Of a DNA stretch of 64,000 nt, positions 25,309-34,939 are shown piece by piece. A program made the position numbers and the translations under genes. The stretch spans positions 1-64,000 of the forward strand of contig CALVBL010000008.1 in assembly GCA_944325775.1 (NCBI GenBank), read 5' to 3'. The stretch is from an uncultured Helicobacter sp. GTDB lineage: Bacteria; Campylobacterota; Campylobacteria; Campylobacterales; Helicobacteraceae. Under the pieces are notes generated by a model that made no database searches, had not been told where the DNA came from, and saw only the letters and a program-made list of their open reading frames with translations. The stretch's first letter is position 1. The number at the start of each line of letters is the position of its first letter.

Positions 25309-27363
25309 GTGTGGCGCATAATACGATATAGCATCGGGGTTGTATTCGTAGCAGTCTTTTTGGGCGGTGCTGTGTATCTCTATGGCGTGTATGCAGAAGT
25401 GCAAGACGAGATAGAATCCGTCAAGCACCGCAAGATGGACATCACCACACAGCTTTTTGATAGGAAAGGGCGACTGGTAGCAAACCTCTTTGATCAGCAT
25501 TACCGGCTGTATGCAAAATTCGAGGAAATCCCCCCGCGTGTCATAGAGATTCTGCTAGCTGTGGAAGATACGCTGTTTTTTGAACACATAGGGGTCAATC
25601 CCGATGCGATTTCGCGCGCTATTGTTAAAAATCTCAAAAACCTCAAATATTCTGAAGGTGGTAGCACACTCACCCAACAAGTCGTCAAAAATATCGCACT
25701 CACTCCTGAGCGCACGCTCAAGCGCAAGATAAAAGAGGCGATGTTTGCCATCGTGCTAGAACAAAATATGAGCAAAGAGGATATTTTAGAGATTTATCTG
25801 AACTATATTTTTCTGGGGCATGGATATTATGGTGTCAAAACCGCTGCGCTTGGGTACTTTCACAAAAATCTCAATGAACTCACACTCAAAGAAATGTGTA
25901 TGCTTATGGGACTCCCCAAAGCTCCTGATACCTACGATCCTTCTAAGAATCTTCAGTATTCTCTAGGGCGCGCAAACAACATCTTAGATAGACTCAAAGA
26001 TATCGGCTGGATCACACAAGAAGAATACGACATCGCTATTGCGGAAATTCCACAAGTATATAATGACAAAAGCCTCACACAAAATGCCGCACCTTATGTG
26101 GTCGATGAGGTCGTGCGCCAACTCACTCCGATGTATCCAGATCTCAAAACCGGTGGGTATAAAATCAATCTCACGATAGATCTAGACTACCAAGACATCG
26201 CTCAAGAAGTACTGCGCTATGGATACAGCAAGATCAATGAACGCTTGCTGGAACGTTATCCCAAAACCTTTGTGCGCGAGGAGGTGGATTCAGATGATCT
26301 CATCTACGCAAAGCCCCAAGAAACATCTACACAAAAATATGGCGAACTCAATGGCGCGATGGTCGTCACAGAATCCCAAAGCGGTAAGATTCTAGCGCTC
26401 GTGGGCGGTGTGGATTATAAAAAATCCGTATTTAACCGCGCTACACAAGCCAAGAGACAGTTTGGCTCTAGTATCAAGCCCTTTATCTATCTCGTAGCCT
26501 TTGATAAGGGCTATTCTCCTGCATGGCGCATCATCGATGCACCGCGCAAGTTTGGCAACAACACCGCTAATGAAAGCACCAAAGAAGTAGAGAATGCTAC
26601 ACAAGAAGAAGATGTATGGACACCCAAAAATGTCGGTGCATATGGCGGACTCATCAGCCTCCATGAGGCATTGCGCAAATCCGCTAACCTCGCAACACTC
26701 AACCTTGTGCAGCAAGTTGGGTTTGAAACCATCTATAAGGGTATCAAGGATTTTGAATTTTCATCTGTGCCAAACGATATGTCTATCGTACTAGGAAGTC
26801 TAAGTCTCTCACCACTGGAGGCGGCGAAATTCTACTCTGTGTTTTCTAACTATGGTACGATGCTAACGCCACGACTGGTGGATTCTATCACTAATGTGCA
26901 AGGCGAAGTGCGGGAGTTTCCCCTGCTCGCACGCCAATACACTCAACCCAAACAAGCGTTTTTGGTAACCAATATCCTGCGTGATGTGGTCAATCGCGGG
27001 ACAGGATATGCAGCGCGCACTCCAAATCTCGAAATCGCCGGTAAGACAGGGACTTCAAACCAAAATATCGATGGCTGGTTTTGTGGGTTTTCACCAAGCA
27101 TACAGGCTATCATCTGGTATGGGCGTGATAACAACACGCCCATAGGTCCTTTGGAGACAGGTGGGATCGTTGCAGCACCGGTAGGCTCGTACTTTTTTAG
27201 CAAACTGCTAAAAATCGAACCGGGTATCAAAAGACGTTTTGATATGCCAAGTGGCATTATGAAAAAAACCCTTGAAGATGGTGAATATCTCTATACTGAT
27301 ATCTCCAAGCTCCCCCCAAGCACCTCATCAGTAACAAATGTCGAAGAGGATTTACTTTTTTGA
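25309..27363 (+). CDS. pbp1A: Penicillin-binding protein 1A (bifunctional)
   Basis: 684 residues from GTG 25309, only 25 bases after tlpD. One N-terminal membrane helix (GVVFVAVFLGGAVYLYGVYA), then the GT51 transglycosylase with VEDTLFFEHIGVNPDA (catalytic Glu) and GGSTLTQQVVKN. The transpeptidase domain has SSIKPFIY (Ser-x-x-Lys), SAN in LRKSANLATL, and KTGTS. It polymerises and cross-links peptidoglycan at the outer face of the inner membrane. Length is normal for Helicobacter PBP1A. Confidence 0.95.
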   Translation: MWRIIRYSIGVVFVAVFLGGAVYLYGVYAEVQDEIESVKHRKMDITTQLFDRKGRLVANLFDQHYRLYAKFEEIPPRVIEILLAVEDTLFFEHIGVNPDAISRAIVKNLKNLKYSEGGSTLTQQVVKNIALTPERTLKRKIKEAMFAIVLEQNMSKEDILEIYLNYIFLGHGYYGVKTAALGYFHKNLNELTLKEMCMLMGLPKAPDTYDPSKNLQYSLGRANNILDRLKDIGWITQEEYDIAIAEIPQVYNDKSLTQNAAPYVVDEVVRQLTPMYPDLKTGGYKINLTIDLDYQDIAQEVLRYGYSKINERLLERYPKTFVREEVDSDDLIYAKPQETSTQKYGELNGAMVVTESQSGKILALVGGVDYKKSVFNRATQAKRQFGSSIKPFIYLVAFDKGYSPAWRIIDAPRKFGNNTANESTKEVENATQEEDVWTPKNVGAYGGLISLHEALRKSANLATLNLVQQVGFETIYKGIKDFEFSSVPNDMSIVLGSLSLSPLEAAKFYSVFSNYGTMLTPRLVDSITNVQGEVREFPLLARQYTQPKQAFLVTNILRDVVNRGTGYAARTPNLEIAGKTGTSNQNIDGWFCGFSPSIQAIIWYGRDNNTPIGPLETGGIVAAPVGSYFFSKLLKIEPGIKRRFDMPSGIMKKTLEDGEYLYTDISKLPPSTSSVTNVEEDLLF

Positions 27364-27426
27364 TGCGAGGCAATCACTCTATTAATCACATTTTGGCACA
27401 ATATGGTGCATTCTCAAGGATAGTCG

Positions 27427-27666
27427 TTGAGCGTTGAAATTGTGGCTTTTATGCTTGGTATTTCTCTTATATTGGGATTTTTTGGTCTGCTTGGGTTTTT
27501 GTGGGGGCTAAAAAATGGACAATTTGATGATGAAAACAAAATGATGGAAGGCGTGCTGTTTGATACCCCAGAGGATTTGAACAAAATCGCAAACCAGCAA
27601 CAAAAGCATGATTTTTTGCAAGATATAGATTCTCAGGCGACTAAGCCCCAGAGCAAATCAGAATAA
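27427..27666 (+). CDS. ccoS: cbb3-type cytochrome oxidase assembly protein CcoS
   Basis: 79 residues from a TTG start at 27427; the ATG further in would cut the membrane helix. A single N-terminal helix (VAFMLGISLILGFFGLLGFLWGLK) is followed by NGQFDDENKMMEGVLFDTPEDL, which is the CcoS signature. CcoS is needed for cofactor insertion in cbb3 oxidase. RBS AAGGA at 27416-27420. The next gene starts 7 bases later. Confidence 0.9.
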   Translation: MSVEIVAFMLGISLILGFFGLLGFLWGLKNGQFDDENKMMEGVLFDTPEDLNKIANQQQKHDFLQDIDSQATKPQSKSE

Positions 27667-27673
27667 AGGAGAT

Positions 27674-28630
27674 ATGATGGCTGAAACATATGATGTAGCG
27701 ATTATCGGCGGTGGTCCCGGTGGCATAGGTGCTGCGGTAGAGAGTATGGCGCTAGGTATTGGTAATATCGTGGTGTTTGAAAAAAGCGAACAACATAGCG
27801 CGACGATCAGGCAGTTTTACAAAGATGGCAAGCGCGTGGATAAAGACTATAAAGGACAAGTGGTGGATCTCAAAGGCAGCATACCATTTGTAGATGGAAC
27901 CAAAGAAAGCACACTAGAGCTTTTTGACAAGATCCTTGCTAATCATCAGATTCACTACAAAACCGATATAGAATCTATCCAAAAGCTTGGCGATGTGTTT
28001 GAGATTCACAGCAGCGGCGGGCAAAGATTCAAGGCACGCTTCGTGATTATCGCCATTGGCAAAATGGGGCAACCAAACAAGCCAAGCTATGCCATTCCAC
28101 CAACAATCCGAAAAAAAGTCCAATACAACGCTAACAATATCCAAAATGACGAAAAGGTGCTCGTCGTGGGTGGTGGCAACTCGGCGGTAGAATATGCTAC
28201 CCTACTGTGCAAAGACAACGATACGACTCTCAACTATCGTCGCACGGAGTTTAGCCGCATCAATGATGTCAATGCGCAGCAACTCCAAGATTCTATCCAA
28301 AGTGGCAAACTCAAAACACGCTTAGGCGTGGATATACAAGGACTAGAGGATAGCGATGGCAAGGTCAAAGTCAATTTCACAGATAACCAAAGCGAAGTAT
28401 TCGATCGAGTAGTGTATGCCATAGGTGGTGCCGCGCCTATTGATTTTTTAAAAAAATGTCAGCTCGCATTAGATGAAAACGGCGCACCTATCTCAAATCA
28501 AATGCTTGAAAGCTCCATACCTAATGTATTTTTGGCAGGAGACATCGCGCTCAAAAGCGGTGGCTCTATAGCCGCAGGACTCAATCACGGCTATCAAATC
28601 GCCTGCGAGATCAAAAAGCGTCTTGGTTAA
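27674..28630 (+). CDS. FAD/NAD(P)-dependent oxidoreductase, YpdA/TrxB2-like
   Basis: 318 residues. The FAD Rossmann motif IIGGGPGGIGAAVES is at about 10-24 and the NAD(P) motif VVGGGNSAVEYATLL near 165. VFLAGDIALKSGGSIAAGLNHG is the second FAD site. No CxxC pair is present, so it is not a classical thioredoxin reductase; the pattern suits the Helicobacter HP1164-type protein or bacillithiol-disulfide-reductase-like YpdA. Electron acceptor unknown. RBS AAGGAG at 27666-27671; directly follows ccoS. Confidence 0.85.
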   Translation: MMAETYDVAIIGGGPGGIGAAVESMALGIGNIVVFEKSEQHSATIRQFYKDGKRVDKDYKGQVVDLKGSIPFVDGTKESTLELFDKILANHQIHYKTDIESIQKLGDVFEIHSSGGQRFKARFVIIAIGKMGQPNKPSYAIPPTIRKKVQYNANNIQNDEKVLVVGGGNSAVEYATLLCKDNDTTLNYRRTEFSRINDVNAQQLQDSIQSGKLKTRLGVDIQGLEDSDGKVKVNFTDNQSEVFDRVVYAIGGAAPIDFLKKCQLALDENGAPISNQMLESSIPNVFLAGDIALKSGGSIAAGLNHGYQIACEIKKRLG

Positions 28631-28639
28631 GGGGGCGAC

Positions 28640-29398
28640 TTGAGACTGATTTCGTGGAATGTCAATGGCTTGAGGGCGTGTATGAATAAGGGCTTTATGG
28701 ATTTTTTCAATACTATTGATGCCGATGTGTTTTGTATCCAAGAATCCAAAATGCAACGCGAACAAGCCACCTTTGACTTCCCAAACTATGAAGAATACTG
28801 GAATAGTGCGGAAAAAAAGGGTTACTCTGGCGTGGCAATTTTTAGCAAAAAAGTGCCTTTGAGTGTGAGCTATGATATGGGTATCGCCCACCATGATAAA
28901 GAAGGGCGGATTATCTGCGCGGAGTATAATGAGTTTTATCTCGTCAATGTCTATACACCAAACTCCAAGCGTGAGCTAGAGCGGCTAGAATACCGAATGG
29001 AGTGGGAAGACGACTTCCGTGCTTATCTTAAGGCATTAGAAAAAACCAAGCCCGTGATTGTGTGCGGGGATCTCAATGTCGCCCACCAAGAAATTGATCT
29101 CAAAAATCCCAAAACCAATCGCCGAAACGCTGGATTTACTGATGAAGAGCGTGAGAAAATGAGTAAGCTTTTGGATTCTGGATTCACCGATACCTTTAGG
29201 TATTTTTACCCCACGCTGGAAGGGGCATATAGCTGGTGGAGCTATATGGGCAAAGCACGCGAAAACAACACGGGGTGGCGGATTGATTATTTTCTTTGTT
29301 CTAAAGCCCTAGATTCTAAACTCAAAAGTGCAAGCATTTATCCTGAAATTTTTGGGAGTGATCACTGCCCTGTGGGATTAGAGGTGGATTTGTGCTGA
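28640..29398 (+). CDS. xth: Exodeoxyribonuclease III
   Basis: 252 residues from a TTG start at 28640 (LISWNVNGLRACM). AP-endonuclease motifs are all there: IQESKMQ (Glu metal ligand), VYTPNSKRELERLEYRMEW, VICGDLNVAHQEIDL and SDHCPVGLEV with the catalytic Asp-His. It repairs abasic sites and trims 3' ends. The gene follows the flavoprotein gene after 9 bases with GGGGGCGA as RBS. Confidence 0.93.
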   Translation: MRLISWNVNGLRACMNKGFMDFFNTIDADVFCIQESKMQREQATFDFPNYEEYWNSAEKKGYSGVAIFSKKVPLSVSYDMGIAHHDKEGRIICAEYNEFYLVNVYTPNSKRELERLEYRMEWEDDFRAYLKALEKTKPVIVCGDLNVAHQEIDLKNPKTNRRNAGFTDEEREKMSKLLDSGFTDTFRYFYPTLEGAYSWWSYMGKARENNTGWRIDYFLCSKALDSKLKSASIYPEIFGSDHCPVGLEVDLC

Positions 29399-29472
29399 CT
29401 CTAAGTACTCCCCTATTTAGGGAATACAAAATGCTTTATTAAACCAAAGTATTTGTGAATCTAGGAGTGTAT

Positions 29473-29643
29473 ATGCGATATTTTATAATGTTTGTGGGAA
29501 TTGTAAGCCTAAGTCTCATAAGCGGCTGTTCAAGCAAGAAACCTATAGGCTCTTACCAAGCCATAGAATGTCAAACCATCTGTCAGCAGGGACAATGCAC
29601 ACAACAATGCGTGGGCGCTAGTGGCGATTATTACAAAAAATAG
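29473..29643 (+). CDS. Small lipoprotein, cysteine-rich
   Basis: 56 residues from ATG 29473, with AGGAG at 29463-29467. Lipoprotein signal MRYFIMFVGIVSLSLISGCSS, lipobox ISGC with Cys19. The short mature part has four more cysteines in ECQTICQQGQCTQQC, suggesting disulfides or metal binding in the periplasm. Family not recognised. Lies between xth and the HD-protein gene with separate spacing. Confidence 0.7.
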   Translation: MRYFIMFVGIVSLSLISGCSSKKPIGSYQAIECQTICQQGQCTQQCVGASGDYYKK

Positions 29644-29650
29644 AATCTTT

Positions 29651-30850
29651 ATGTCAAAAATCCCGCGTCTTAACAACAGCCTATTGCGCAAGGTCTTCAT
29701 CGCCGCTTCTATCCGGCGCTGGAATGATCAAGCCACGCCCGTGGAGTTTGTCGAGCTGGATAAACAAGCACATAAAATCGTCATTGCCTATCTTTTAGCG
29801 CGCTATGAGGAGCATATCCGCAAAGTCGAGATTGACTGGGAGCGGCTGATACTGCAGTTTTGCTATGAATTTTTTGAGCGCATCGTGCTCACTGATATCA
29901 AACCCCCTGTGTTTCATCAGCTCGTCAAAACTCATAACCAAGAACTTGTGCGCTTTGTGATGCAAAACCTTGAACCCGATTTGGGTGCATATGAGTTTTT
30001 CCAAGATATGGAGAGCTACCTCACCGCACATAGCTCTAACCTCGAGCGCGAGATTCTCAAAGCCTCACATTATTACGCCTCCAAATGGGAATTTGACATC
30101 ATCTACCACTTCAACGCCAATATGTATGATGTCCAAAACATTAAAAACACCATCGATAAACAAGTTGAGGAGCATTACCATCTTGCAGGTATGCAGCAAA
30201 TCGCGCTCTATGAAGATGTGCGCGAACTCATCACGATGTTTGGACAGCTAAGATTCCAAAAGCGCTGGAGCCAAACACCTAGGATCCCCGCTACTTCCGT
30301 GCTAGGGCATACCCTCATAGTCGCACTTAGTGCTTATCTATTGAGCCTTGATCTGGGGTGCTGTAAGCAAATGCGTATCAATCACTTTCTATGCGGACTC
30401 TTCCACGACCTACCCGAGATTCTCACACGCGATATTATTTCGCCTATTAAGCACACAGTCAAGGGCTTAGATGAGTTTATCAAAAACATCGAGCGTCAAG
30501 CTGTCAATGACAAGATTCTGTGCAAGGTCCCCCCAAATATCCGCGATGATATTATGTATTTCACCCAAGATGAATTCCACAACCGCTACAAAATTGAGTA
30601 TTTTAGACACGATATCGAAAATGGCACAGAGTTTTTTGCTAGATTCAATGAAGACAAATTCGATCCCATATATGGTGAGTTTCTCAAGGTCTGCGATAAT
30701 CTTAGCGCATTTTTAGAAGCTAAAATCTCCATCGCCCACGGGGTCTCTAGCCAAGATCTCATCGAGGGTGCGCAAGGTATCTTAGACAAATGCGCGCAAA
30801 AAGAGATCGCAGGTCTTGATCTAGGCGCGCTGTTTAGAAACTTCGTATAA
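29651..30850 (+). CDS. HD-domain protein (YfbR/HD_3-like phosphohydrolase)
   Basis: 399 residues from ATG 29651; the frame extends 10 codons upstream into the lipoprotein gene. The N-terminal 200 residues are helical. The metal-binding HD pattern is LGHTLIVALSAYLLSL and HFLCGLFHDLPEILTRDIISPIK (about 245-290), with His-Asp then E-x-x-T-x-D as in the HD_3/YfbR nucleotidase family. Later FLKVCDNLSAFLEAK gives the last Asp. Substrate unknown; similar proteins are conserved in Campylobacterota. Confidence 0.8.
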   Translation: MSKIPRLNNSLLRKVFIAASIRRWNDQATPVEFVELDKQAHKIVIAYLLARYEEHIRKVEIDWERLILQFCYEFFERIVLTDIKPPVFHQLVKTHNQELVRFVMQNLEPDLGAYEFFQDMESYLTAHSSNLEREILKASHYYASKWEFDIIYHFNANMYDVQNIKNTIDKQVEEHYHLAGMQQIALYEDVRELITMFGQLRFQKRWSQTPRIPATSVLGHTLIVALSAYLLSLDLGCCKQMRINHFLCGLFHDLPEILTRDIISPIKHTVKGLDEFIKNIERQAVNDKILCKVPPNIRDDIMYFTQDEFHNRYKIEYFRHDIENGTEFFARFNEDKFDPIYGEFLKVCDNLSAFLEAKISIAHGVSSQDLIEGAQGILDKCAQKEIAGLDLGALFRNFV

Positions 30851-30860
30851 GTCAGAATCT

Positions 30861-31574
30861 ATGCAAAAAAAAGACACGCTCTTCCAGCAGTCCCCACAAA
30901 CGACACAAAAAAAATTCGAGTTTGACGCGCAAGTAGCGAGTGTGTTTGATGATATGCTTGAGCGATCTATTCCGTTTTATAAGCAGAGCCTGACATTATG
31001 TGTGGATTTTTTGAGACTGAATGCTCAAGATGGCGTGATCTATGATCTGGGCTGCTCTACGGGCAATCTCCTCTTAAGCCTCGCGCCACATACCACCGCC
31101 ACGCTCATCGGACTAGATACCTCCGATGCGATGATAGAGCACGCTAATCTCAAAGCCAAAGCCTACAGCGCGGATGTTACCTTCAAGGTTGCGGACTGTA
31201 TGCAGGAAGATTTTGTAGAATCTAGCGCGTTTGTGAGCAACTACACCCTGCAGTTTATCCGCCCACCGCAAAGATTAGGGCTTGTGCGCAAGATTCACGC
31301 AGCTCTCAGAGATGGGGGGATTTTCATCGTGAGCGAAAAGATGACAAGTACCGATCCACTACTTGATAGCCAAATGATAGAATACTACCATGCCTACAAG
31401 CAAAACAATGGCTACTCCAAAACTCAGATCGCGCGCAAACGCGAGGCTTTAGAAAATGTGCTTATCCCCTATACTTTGCAAGAAAATTTGCATCTACTAC
31501 AAGAAGCGGGCTTTAGACATACCGAAGTGCTCTTTAAGTGGGTAAATTTCGGTATGCTCATCGCACGCAAATAG
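30861..31574 (+). CDS. cmoA: Carboxy-S-adenosyl-L-methionine synthase
   Basis: 237 residues. DTLFQQ at the N terminus and FEFDAQVASVFDDMLERSIPFY, then YDLGCSTGNLLLSLAPHT and GLDTSDAMIEHAN, are CmoA hallmarks. VSNYTLQFIRPPQR is also typical. CmoA makes carboxy-SAM from SAM and prephenate for the wobble uridine modification cmo5U in tRNA. ATG 30861 is 10 bases after the HD gene. No cmoB is in the window. Confidence 0.93.
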   Translation: MQKKDTLFQQSPQTTQKKFEFDAQVASVFDDMLERSIPFYKQSLTLCVDFLRLNAQDGVIYDLGCSTGNLLLSLAPHTTATLIGLDTSDAMIEHANLKAKAYSADVTFKVADCMQEDFVESSAFVSNYTLQFIRPPQRLGLVRKIHAALRDGGIFIVSEKMTSTDPLLDSQMIEYYHAYKQNNGYSKTQIARKREALENVLIPYTLQENLHLLQEAGFRHTEVLFKWVNFGMLIARK

Positions 31575-31600
31575 CCCAAACCACCCCAAAAAGGAGCACT

Positions 31601-32074
31601 ATGAATCTAACTCATCTAAACCAACACAACAATCCCACAATGGTCGATGTGAGTGCCAAAGACATCACCAAGCGCGAGGCACTTGCGAGCGGGAAAATCA
31701 CGATGAGCAAAGCTGCCTTTGAAGCCGTATTAAACAACACCACCAAAAAAGGACCTGTGATCCAAACTGCCGTGATAGCAGCGATTATGGCAGCCAAAAA
31801 CACCAGTAGTGCGATCCCAATGTGCCACCCGCTTATGCTAAGCAAGATCAATGTGGAAATCACGCCTATGGAGCAAGAATGTGCCTTCAAGATAGAATCT
31901 CTTGTCAAATGTGAGGGCAAAACGGGTGTGGAGATGGAGGCTCTGCATAGCGTGAGCGTGGGACTACTCACCATTTATGATATGCTCAAAGCTATTGATA
32001 AAAGTATGGTGATCAGTGATATTTGTTTAGAATCTAAGAGCGGGGGCAAGAGCGGGGATTATCAACGCGCCTAA
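31601..32074 (+). CDS. moaC: Cyclic pyranopterin monophosphate synthase MoaC
   Basis: 157 residues from ATG 31601 with AAAAGGAG at 31589-31596; the frame runs back into cmoA but the RBS decides the start. MVDVSAKDITKREALASG, AAIMAAKNTSSAIPMCHPL and EMEALHSVSVGLLTIYDMLKAIDK are the MoaC core, including the catalytic Lys and His. It acts with MoaA in molybdenum cofactor synthesis. Its last 4 bases overlap the convergent MFS gene. Confidence 0.94.
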   Translation: MNLTHLNQHNNPTMVDVSAKDITKREALASGKITMSKAAFEAVLNNTTKKGPVIQTAVIAAIMAAKNTSSAIPMCHPLMLSKINVEITPMEQECAFKIESLVKCEGKTGVEMEALHSVSVGLLTIYDMLKAIDKSMVISDICLESKSGGKSGDYQRA

Positions 32075-33327
32075 AACCGCGACTTGTGCACCCTACCAAT
32101 AACCATCGCCAGCACACCCAAAAACATCATATAATACCCAATCATCAAGACATTGCCACTCTCGCTTGCCCACCCAAAAAATATCGGCGTGATCCCACCA
32201 AAGATCGCGTATGAAATATTATATGCAAATGAGAGCCCACTATATCGTATCGGCGCGGGAAAACTCTGCACCATAATAATGGGTGTGAAAACACTAAGTC
32301 CGCCAAAAAACGCCATCGCACCATACATACACAGCACAATCTCAAGACTATAATGCCCCACCAGCACATTATAAAAGCCAAATGCGCATGCAACAAGTCC
32401 CACACCAAACACTACACTCGCTCTTTTGACCCCAAGCTTGTCGCTTAAAAATCCAGCGCTCACAGCACCAAAAGCTAGGCAAAAAATCATCGCCATCTGA
32501 GAGAGCCCTCTCTCAATAGCTGATAATCCAAGGACTTGCGTCAGGAGCTTAGGTGATAATAGCACGATGATAACCACACAACCCGTGAGAATCCAAGTGC
32601 TCAAAAACGAATGCGTAACGCTTGATTTGAACGACTGCAACACGGATTTGAGTGGGAATCTCTGCGCCTGCTGCAAAACCTCGATCTCGCGAAATACCGG
32701 CGTTTCCTCCAAAAACCGGCGTAAAAAAAGCGAAATAATCCCAAAAATCCCACCAAGGATAAATGGCACGCGCCACGCATACTCACTAATCTCTGCTGAT
32801 GTGAATATATGATGAATCCCAATCGTCACCACACTCCCAAGCAAAATCCCACCAATCACAGCTCCAGTGAAAACGCCCATATTAAATCCCAGTGTTTTTT
32901 TATCACTATGCTCACACACAAACACCCACGCTCCCGGTAGCTCACCCCCTATGGCAATGCCCTGTAAGATTCTGATACACACAAGCATAATGGGTGCAGC
33001 ATAGCCAATGCTCTCAAAAGTCGGCATAAGTCCAAGCGCAAAGGTAGGGATCACCATCAGCAAAATAGAAAGTATAAACATCTTCTTGCGCCCGCGCTTA
33101 TCGCCAAAATGCGCCATAATAATCCCACCCAGTGGTCTAGCAAAATACCCTGCTGCAAATGCGCCATAAGTATTCATATGCGCCCAAAATGAACCAAGTG
33201 AACTAGGAAAAAACAAGCCCGAAATCACTTCCGTAAAAAACACAAAAATGATAAAATCATAAAACTCCAACATTCCGCCCAGCGAGCTTAATCCCAGCAC
33301 TTTAATCTCTGATTTTTTGAATCCCAT
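32071..33327 (-). CDS. MFS metabolite:H+ symporter (ProP/KgtP-like)
   Basis: 418 residues from ATG 33327, with AAAGG 7 bases upstream (a GTG two codons earlier is possible). Twelve hydrophobic segments. The first loop has LGGMLEFYDFIIF and YFARPLGGIIMAHFGDKRGRKKMF (family signature), and RILQGIAIGGELPGAWVFVCEH is TM4, as in the metabolite:H+ symporter family for osmolytes, dicarboxylates or sugar acids. It is divergent from the fumarase genes. Dicarboxylate uptake would fit that neighbour but is only inference. Confidence 0.85.
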   Translation of the reverse strand: MGFKKSEIKVLGLSSLGGMLEFYDFIIFVFFTEVISGLFFPSSLGSFWAHMNTYGAFAAGYFARPLGGIIMAHFGDKRGRKKMFILSILLMVIPTFALGLMPTFESIGYAAPIMLVCIRILQGIAIGGELPGAWVFVCEHSDKKTLGFNMGVFTGAVIGGILLGSVVTIGIHHIFTSAEISEYAWRVPFILGGIFGIISLFLRRFLEETPVFREIEVLQQAQRFPLKSVLQSFKSSVTHSFLSTWILTGCVVIIVLLSPKLLTQVLGLSAIERGLSQMAMIFCLAFGAVSAGFLSDKLGVKRASVVFGVGLVACAFGFYNVLVGHYSLEIVLCMYGAMAFFGGLSVFTPIIMVQSFPAPIRYSGLSFAYNISYAIFGGITPIFFGWASESGNVLMIGYYMMFLGVLAMVIGRVHKSRF

Positions 33328-33454
33328 TTGCACACCTTTAGAATCTTAAAATTTTGCAAAGGTAGATTGTAACACTATTTTAGAGATTTACGATATACAA
33401 AATGCAGGAAATAGACTTTATCAAATTTTAAGATTTGTTTTTGCTACCTTTGAT

Positions 33455-33460
33455 TATAAT
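33455..33460 (+). promoter_or_regulatory. -10 box for fumarase operon
   Basis: Perfect TATAAT in TTTGATTATAATACACG, 43 bases before the ATG at 33504; AAAGGAGG at 33489-33496 is the RBS. Confidence 0.6.
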
Positions 33461-33503
33461 ACACGCGGATCTAAGGAAGCACAAAACCAAAGGAGGTTCT
33501 AAG

Positions 33504-34349
33504 ATGAGAGAAGTGAAATATCAAGACATCGTAGAGGCTGTGGCAAAGCTTGCGATTGAGGCGTGCTGTGTGCAAACAAAAGACATCAAAGAGGCGTTTG
33601 CAAAGGCAAAAAATACCGAACAATCCCCGCTGGGACAAAACATCATCAACACACTCATTGAAAATGGCAAAATCGCACAAAACAATATGATGCCTATCTG
33701 CCAAGATACCGGAATGCTCGTGGTGTTTGTGAATGTCGGGCAAGATGCGCATATCGTGGGTGGATACCTAGAGGACGCGATCAACGAAGGTGTCAAAAAA
33801 GGCTACACAGAAGGCTACCTACGCAAATCTGTGGTAGCAGAGCCACTCTTTGAGCGCAAAAACACGACCAACAACGCTCCCGCAGTGATCCACACTAGGA
33901 TTGTGCCCGGCGACAAAGTGCATATCCAAGTCGCACCCAAAGGCTTTGGAAGTGAAAATAAAAGTATCCTAAAAATGCTCGTCCCCGCCGATGGAATCCA
34001 AGGTGTGAAAAATGTATTTTTAGAAGCTGTCAAGCTCGCCGGACCCAATGCCTGCCCTCCTATGGTGATCGGCGTGGGTATCGGCGGCACGATGGAAAAA
34101 GCCGCACTCTTAGCCAAAAAAGCGGCAGTGCGTGAGGTGGATTCTAAAAATCCTGATGAGCGATACGCTAAGCTTGAAGAAGAACTACTAGAGATGGCAA
34201 ATGCTACAGGCGTGGGTCCGCAAGGATTAGGCGGCACGACAACGGCGTTTAAAGTCAATGTCGAGTGGTATCCCACACACATTGCAGGCTTGCCCGTAGC
34301 GATCAATATCAATTGCCACGCTGCACGACACGCAGACATCGAGCTATAA
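33504..34349 (+). CDS. Fumarate hydratase class I, alpha subunit
   Basis: 281 residues from ATG 33504, decided by the AAAGGAGG RBS; the longer frame starts before the -10-driven message would. Iron-sulfur ligands lie in MPICQDTGMLVVFV, AGPNACPPMVIGVGIGG and AININCHAARHADIEL. This is the N-terminal half of the two-subunit, oxygen-sensitive fumarase (or L-tartrate dehydratase TtdA-like); the beta subunit follows after 10 bases. It hydrates fumarate to malate in the citric acid cycle. Many helicobacters instead carry class II FumC. Confidence 0.9.
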   Translation: MREVKYQDIVEAVAKLAIEACCVQTKDIKEAFAKAKNTEQSPLGQNIINTLIENGKIAQNNMMPICQDTGMLVVFVNVGQDAHIVGGYLEDAINEGVKKGYTEGYLRKSVVAEPLFERKNTTNNAPAVIHTRIVPGDKVHIQVAPKGFGSENKSILKMLVPADGIQGVKNVFLEAVKLAGPNACPPMVIGVGIGGTMEKAALLAKKAAVREVDSKNPDERYAKLEEELLEMANATGVGPQGLGGTTTAFKVNVEWYPTHIAGLPVAININCHAARHADIEL

Positions 34350-34359
34350 GGAGGAGAAT

Positions 34360-34917
34360 ATGAGCGAGGTCAAAAAAATCACAGCACCCTTTAGCAAAGA
34401 GGTGGGCAAAAGCCTCAAGGCTGGTGAATCTGTGCTCATCTCTGGGACGATTTTGGTCGCTAGAGATGCAGCGCACAAGGCTCTTACAGAAGCTCTAGCA
34501 CGAGGCGAAAAACTCCCCGTGGAGCTTGCAGGTGAGACGATCTACTATCTAGGTCCTAGCCCCGCAAAGCCCGGCAACCCGATAGGCTCGGCAGGTCCCA
34601 CCACAAGTGGCAGAATGGACAAATACACGCCCACCATCATTGCGCAAGGCATTAGTGGCATGATAGGCAAAGGCTATCGCTCCAAGGAGGTGATAGATTC
34701 TATGGTGGCAAATGGCGTAGTGTATATGGTGGCAGTGGGGGGAGCTGCCGCACTCATCTCAAAAACCATCAAAAAATACGAGGTTCTAGCATATCCCGAG
34801 CTTGGTCCCGAAGCGGTAGCCCGCATCACGATCGAAGATTTCCCTGCTATCGTGGCAATTGATACGCAGGGCAACAACTTCTATGAAATGGGACAAAAAC
34901 CTTATAGAAAGATATAG
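34360..34917 (+). CDS. Fumarate hydratase class I, beta subunit
   Basis: 185 residues; ATG 34360 with AAGGAGGAG upstream. LKAGESVLISGTILVARDAAHKAL, YYLGPSPAKPGNPIGSAGPTTSGRMD, and IGKGYRSKEVIDSM are the conserved beta-subunit (fumerase C) motifs. It pairs with the alpha subunit to complete the active site. TtdB of tartrate dehydratase is related; without further pathway genes fumarase is the more likely role. Confidence 0.9.
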   Translation: MSEVKKITAPFSKEVGKSLKAGESVLISGTILVARDAAHKALTEALARGEKLPVELAGETIYYLGPSPAKPGNPIGSAGPTTSGRMDKYTPTIIAQGISGMIGKGYRSKEVIDSMVANGVVYMVAVGGAAALISKTIKKYEVLAYPELGPEAVARITIEDFPAIVAIDTQGNNFYEMGQKPYRKI

Positions 34918-34939
34918 TCTCCAAAGGCGAGGGGGATAG

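Noticed and set aside
33815..34339. 174-codon frame antisense to the fumarase alpha gene
   Set aside because: Shadow of a strongly conserved gene on the other strand.
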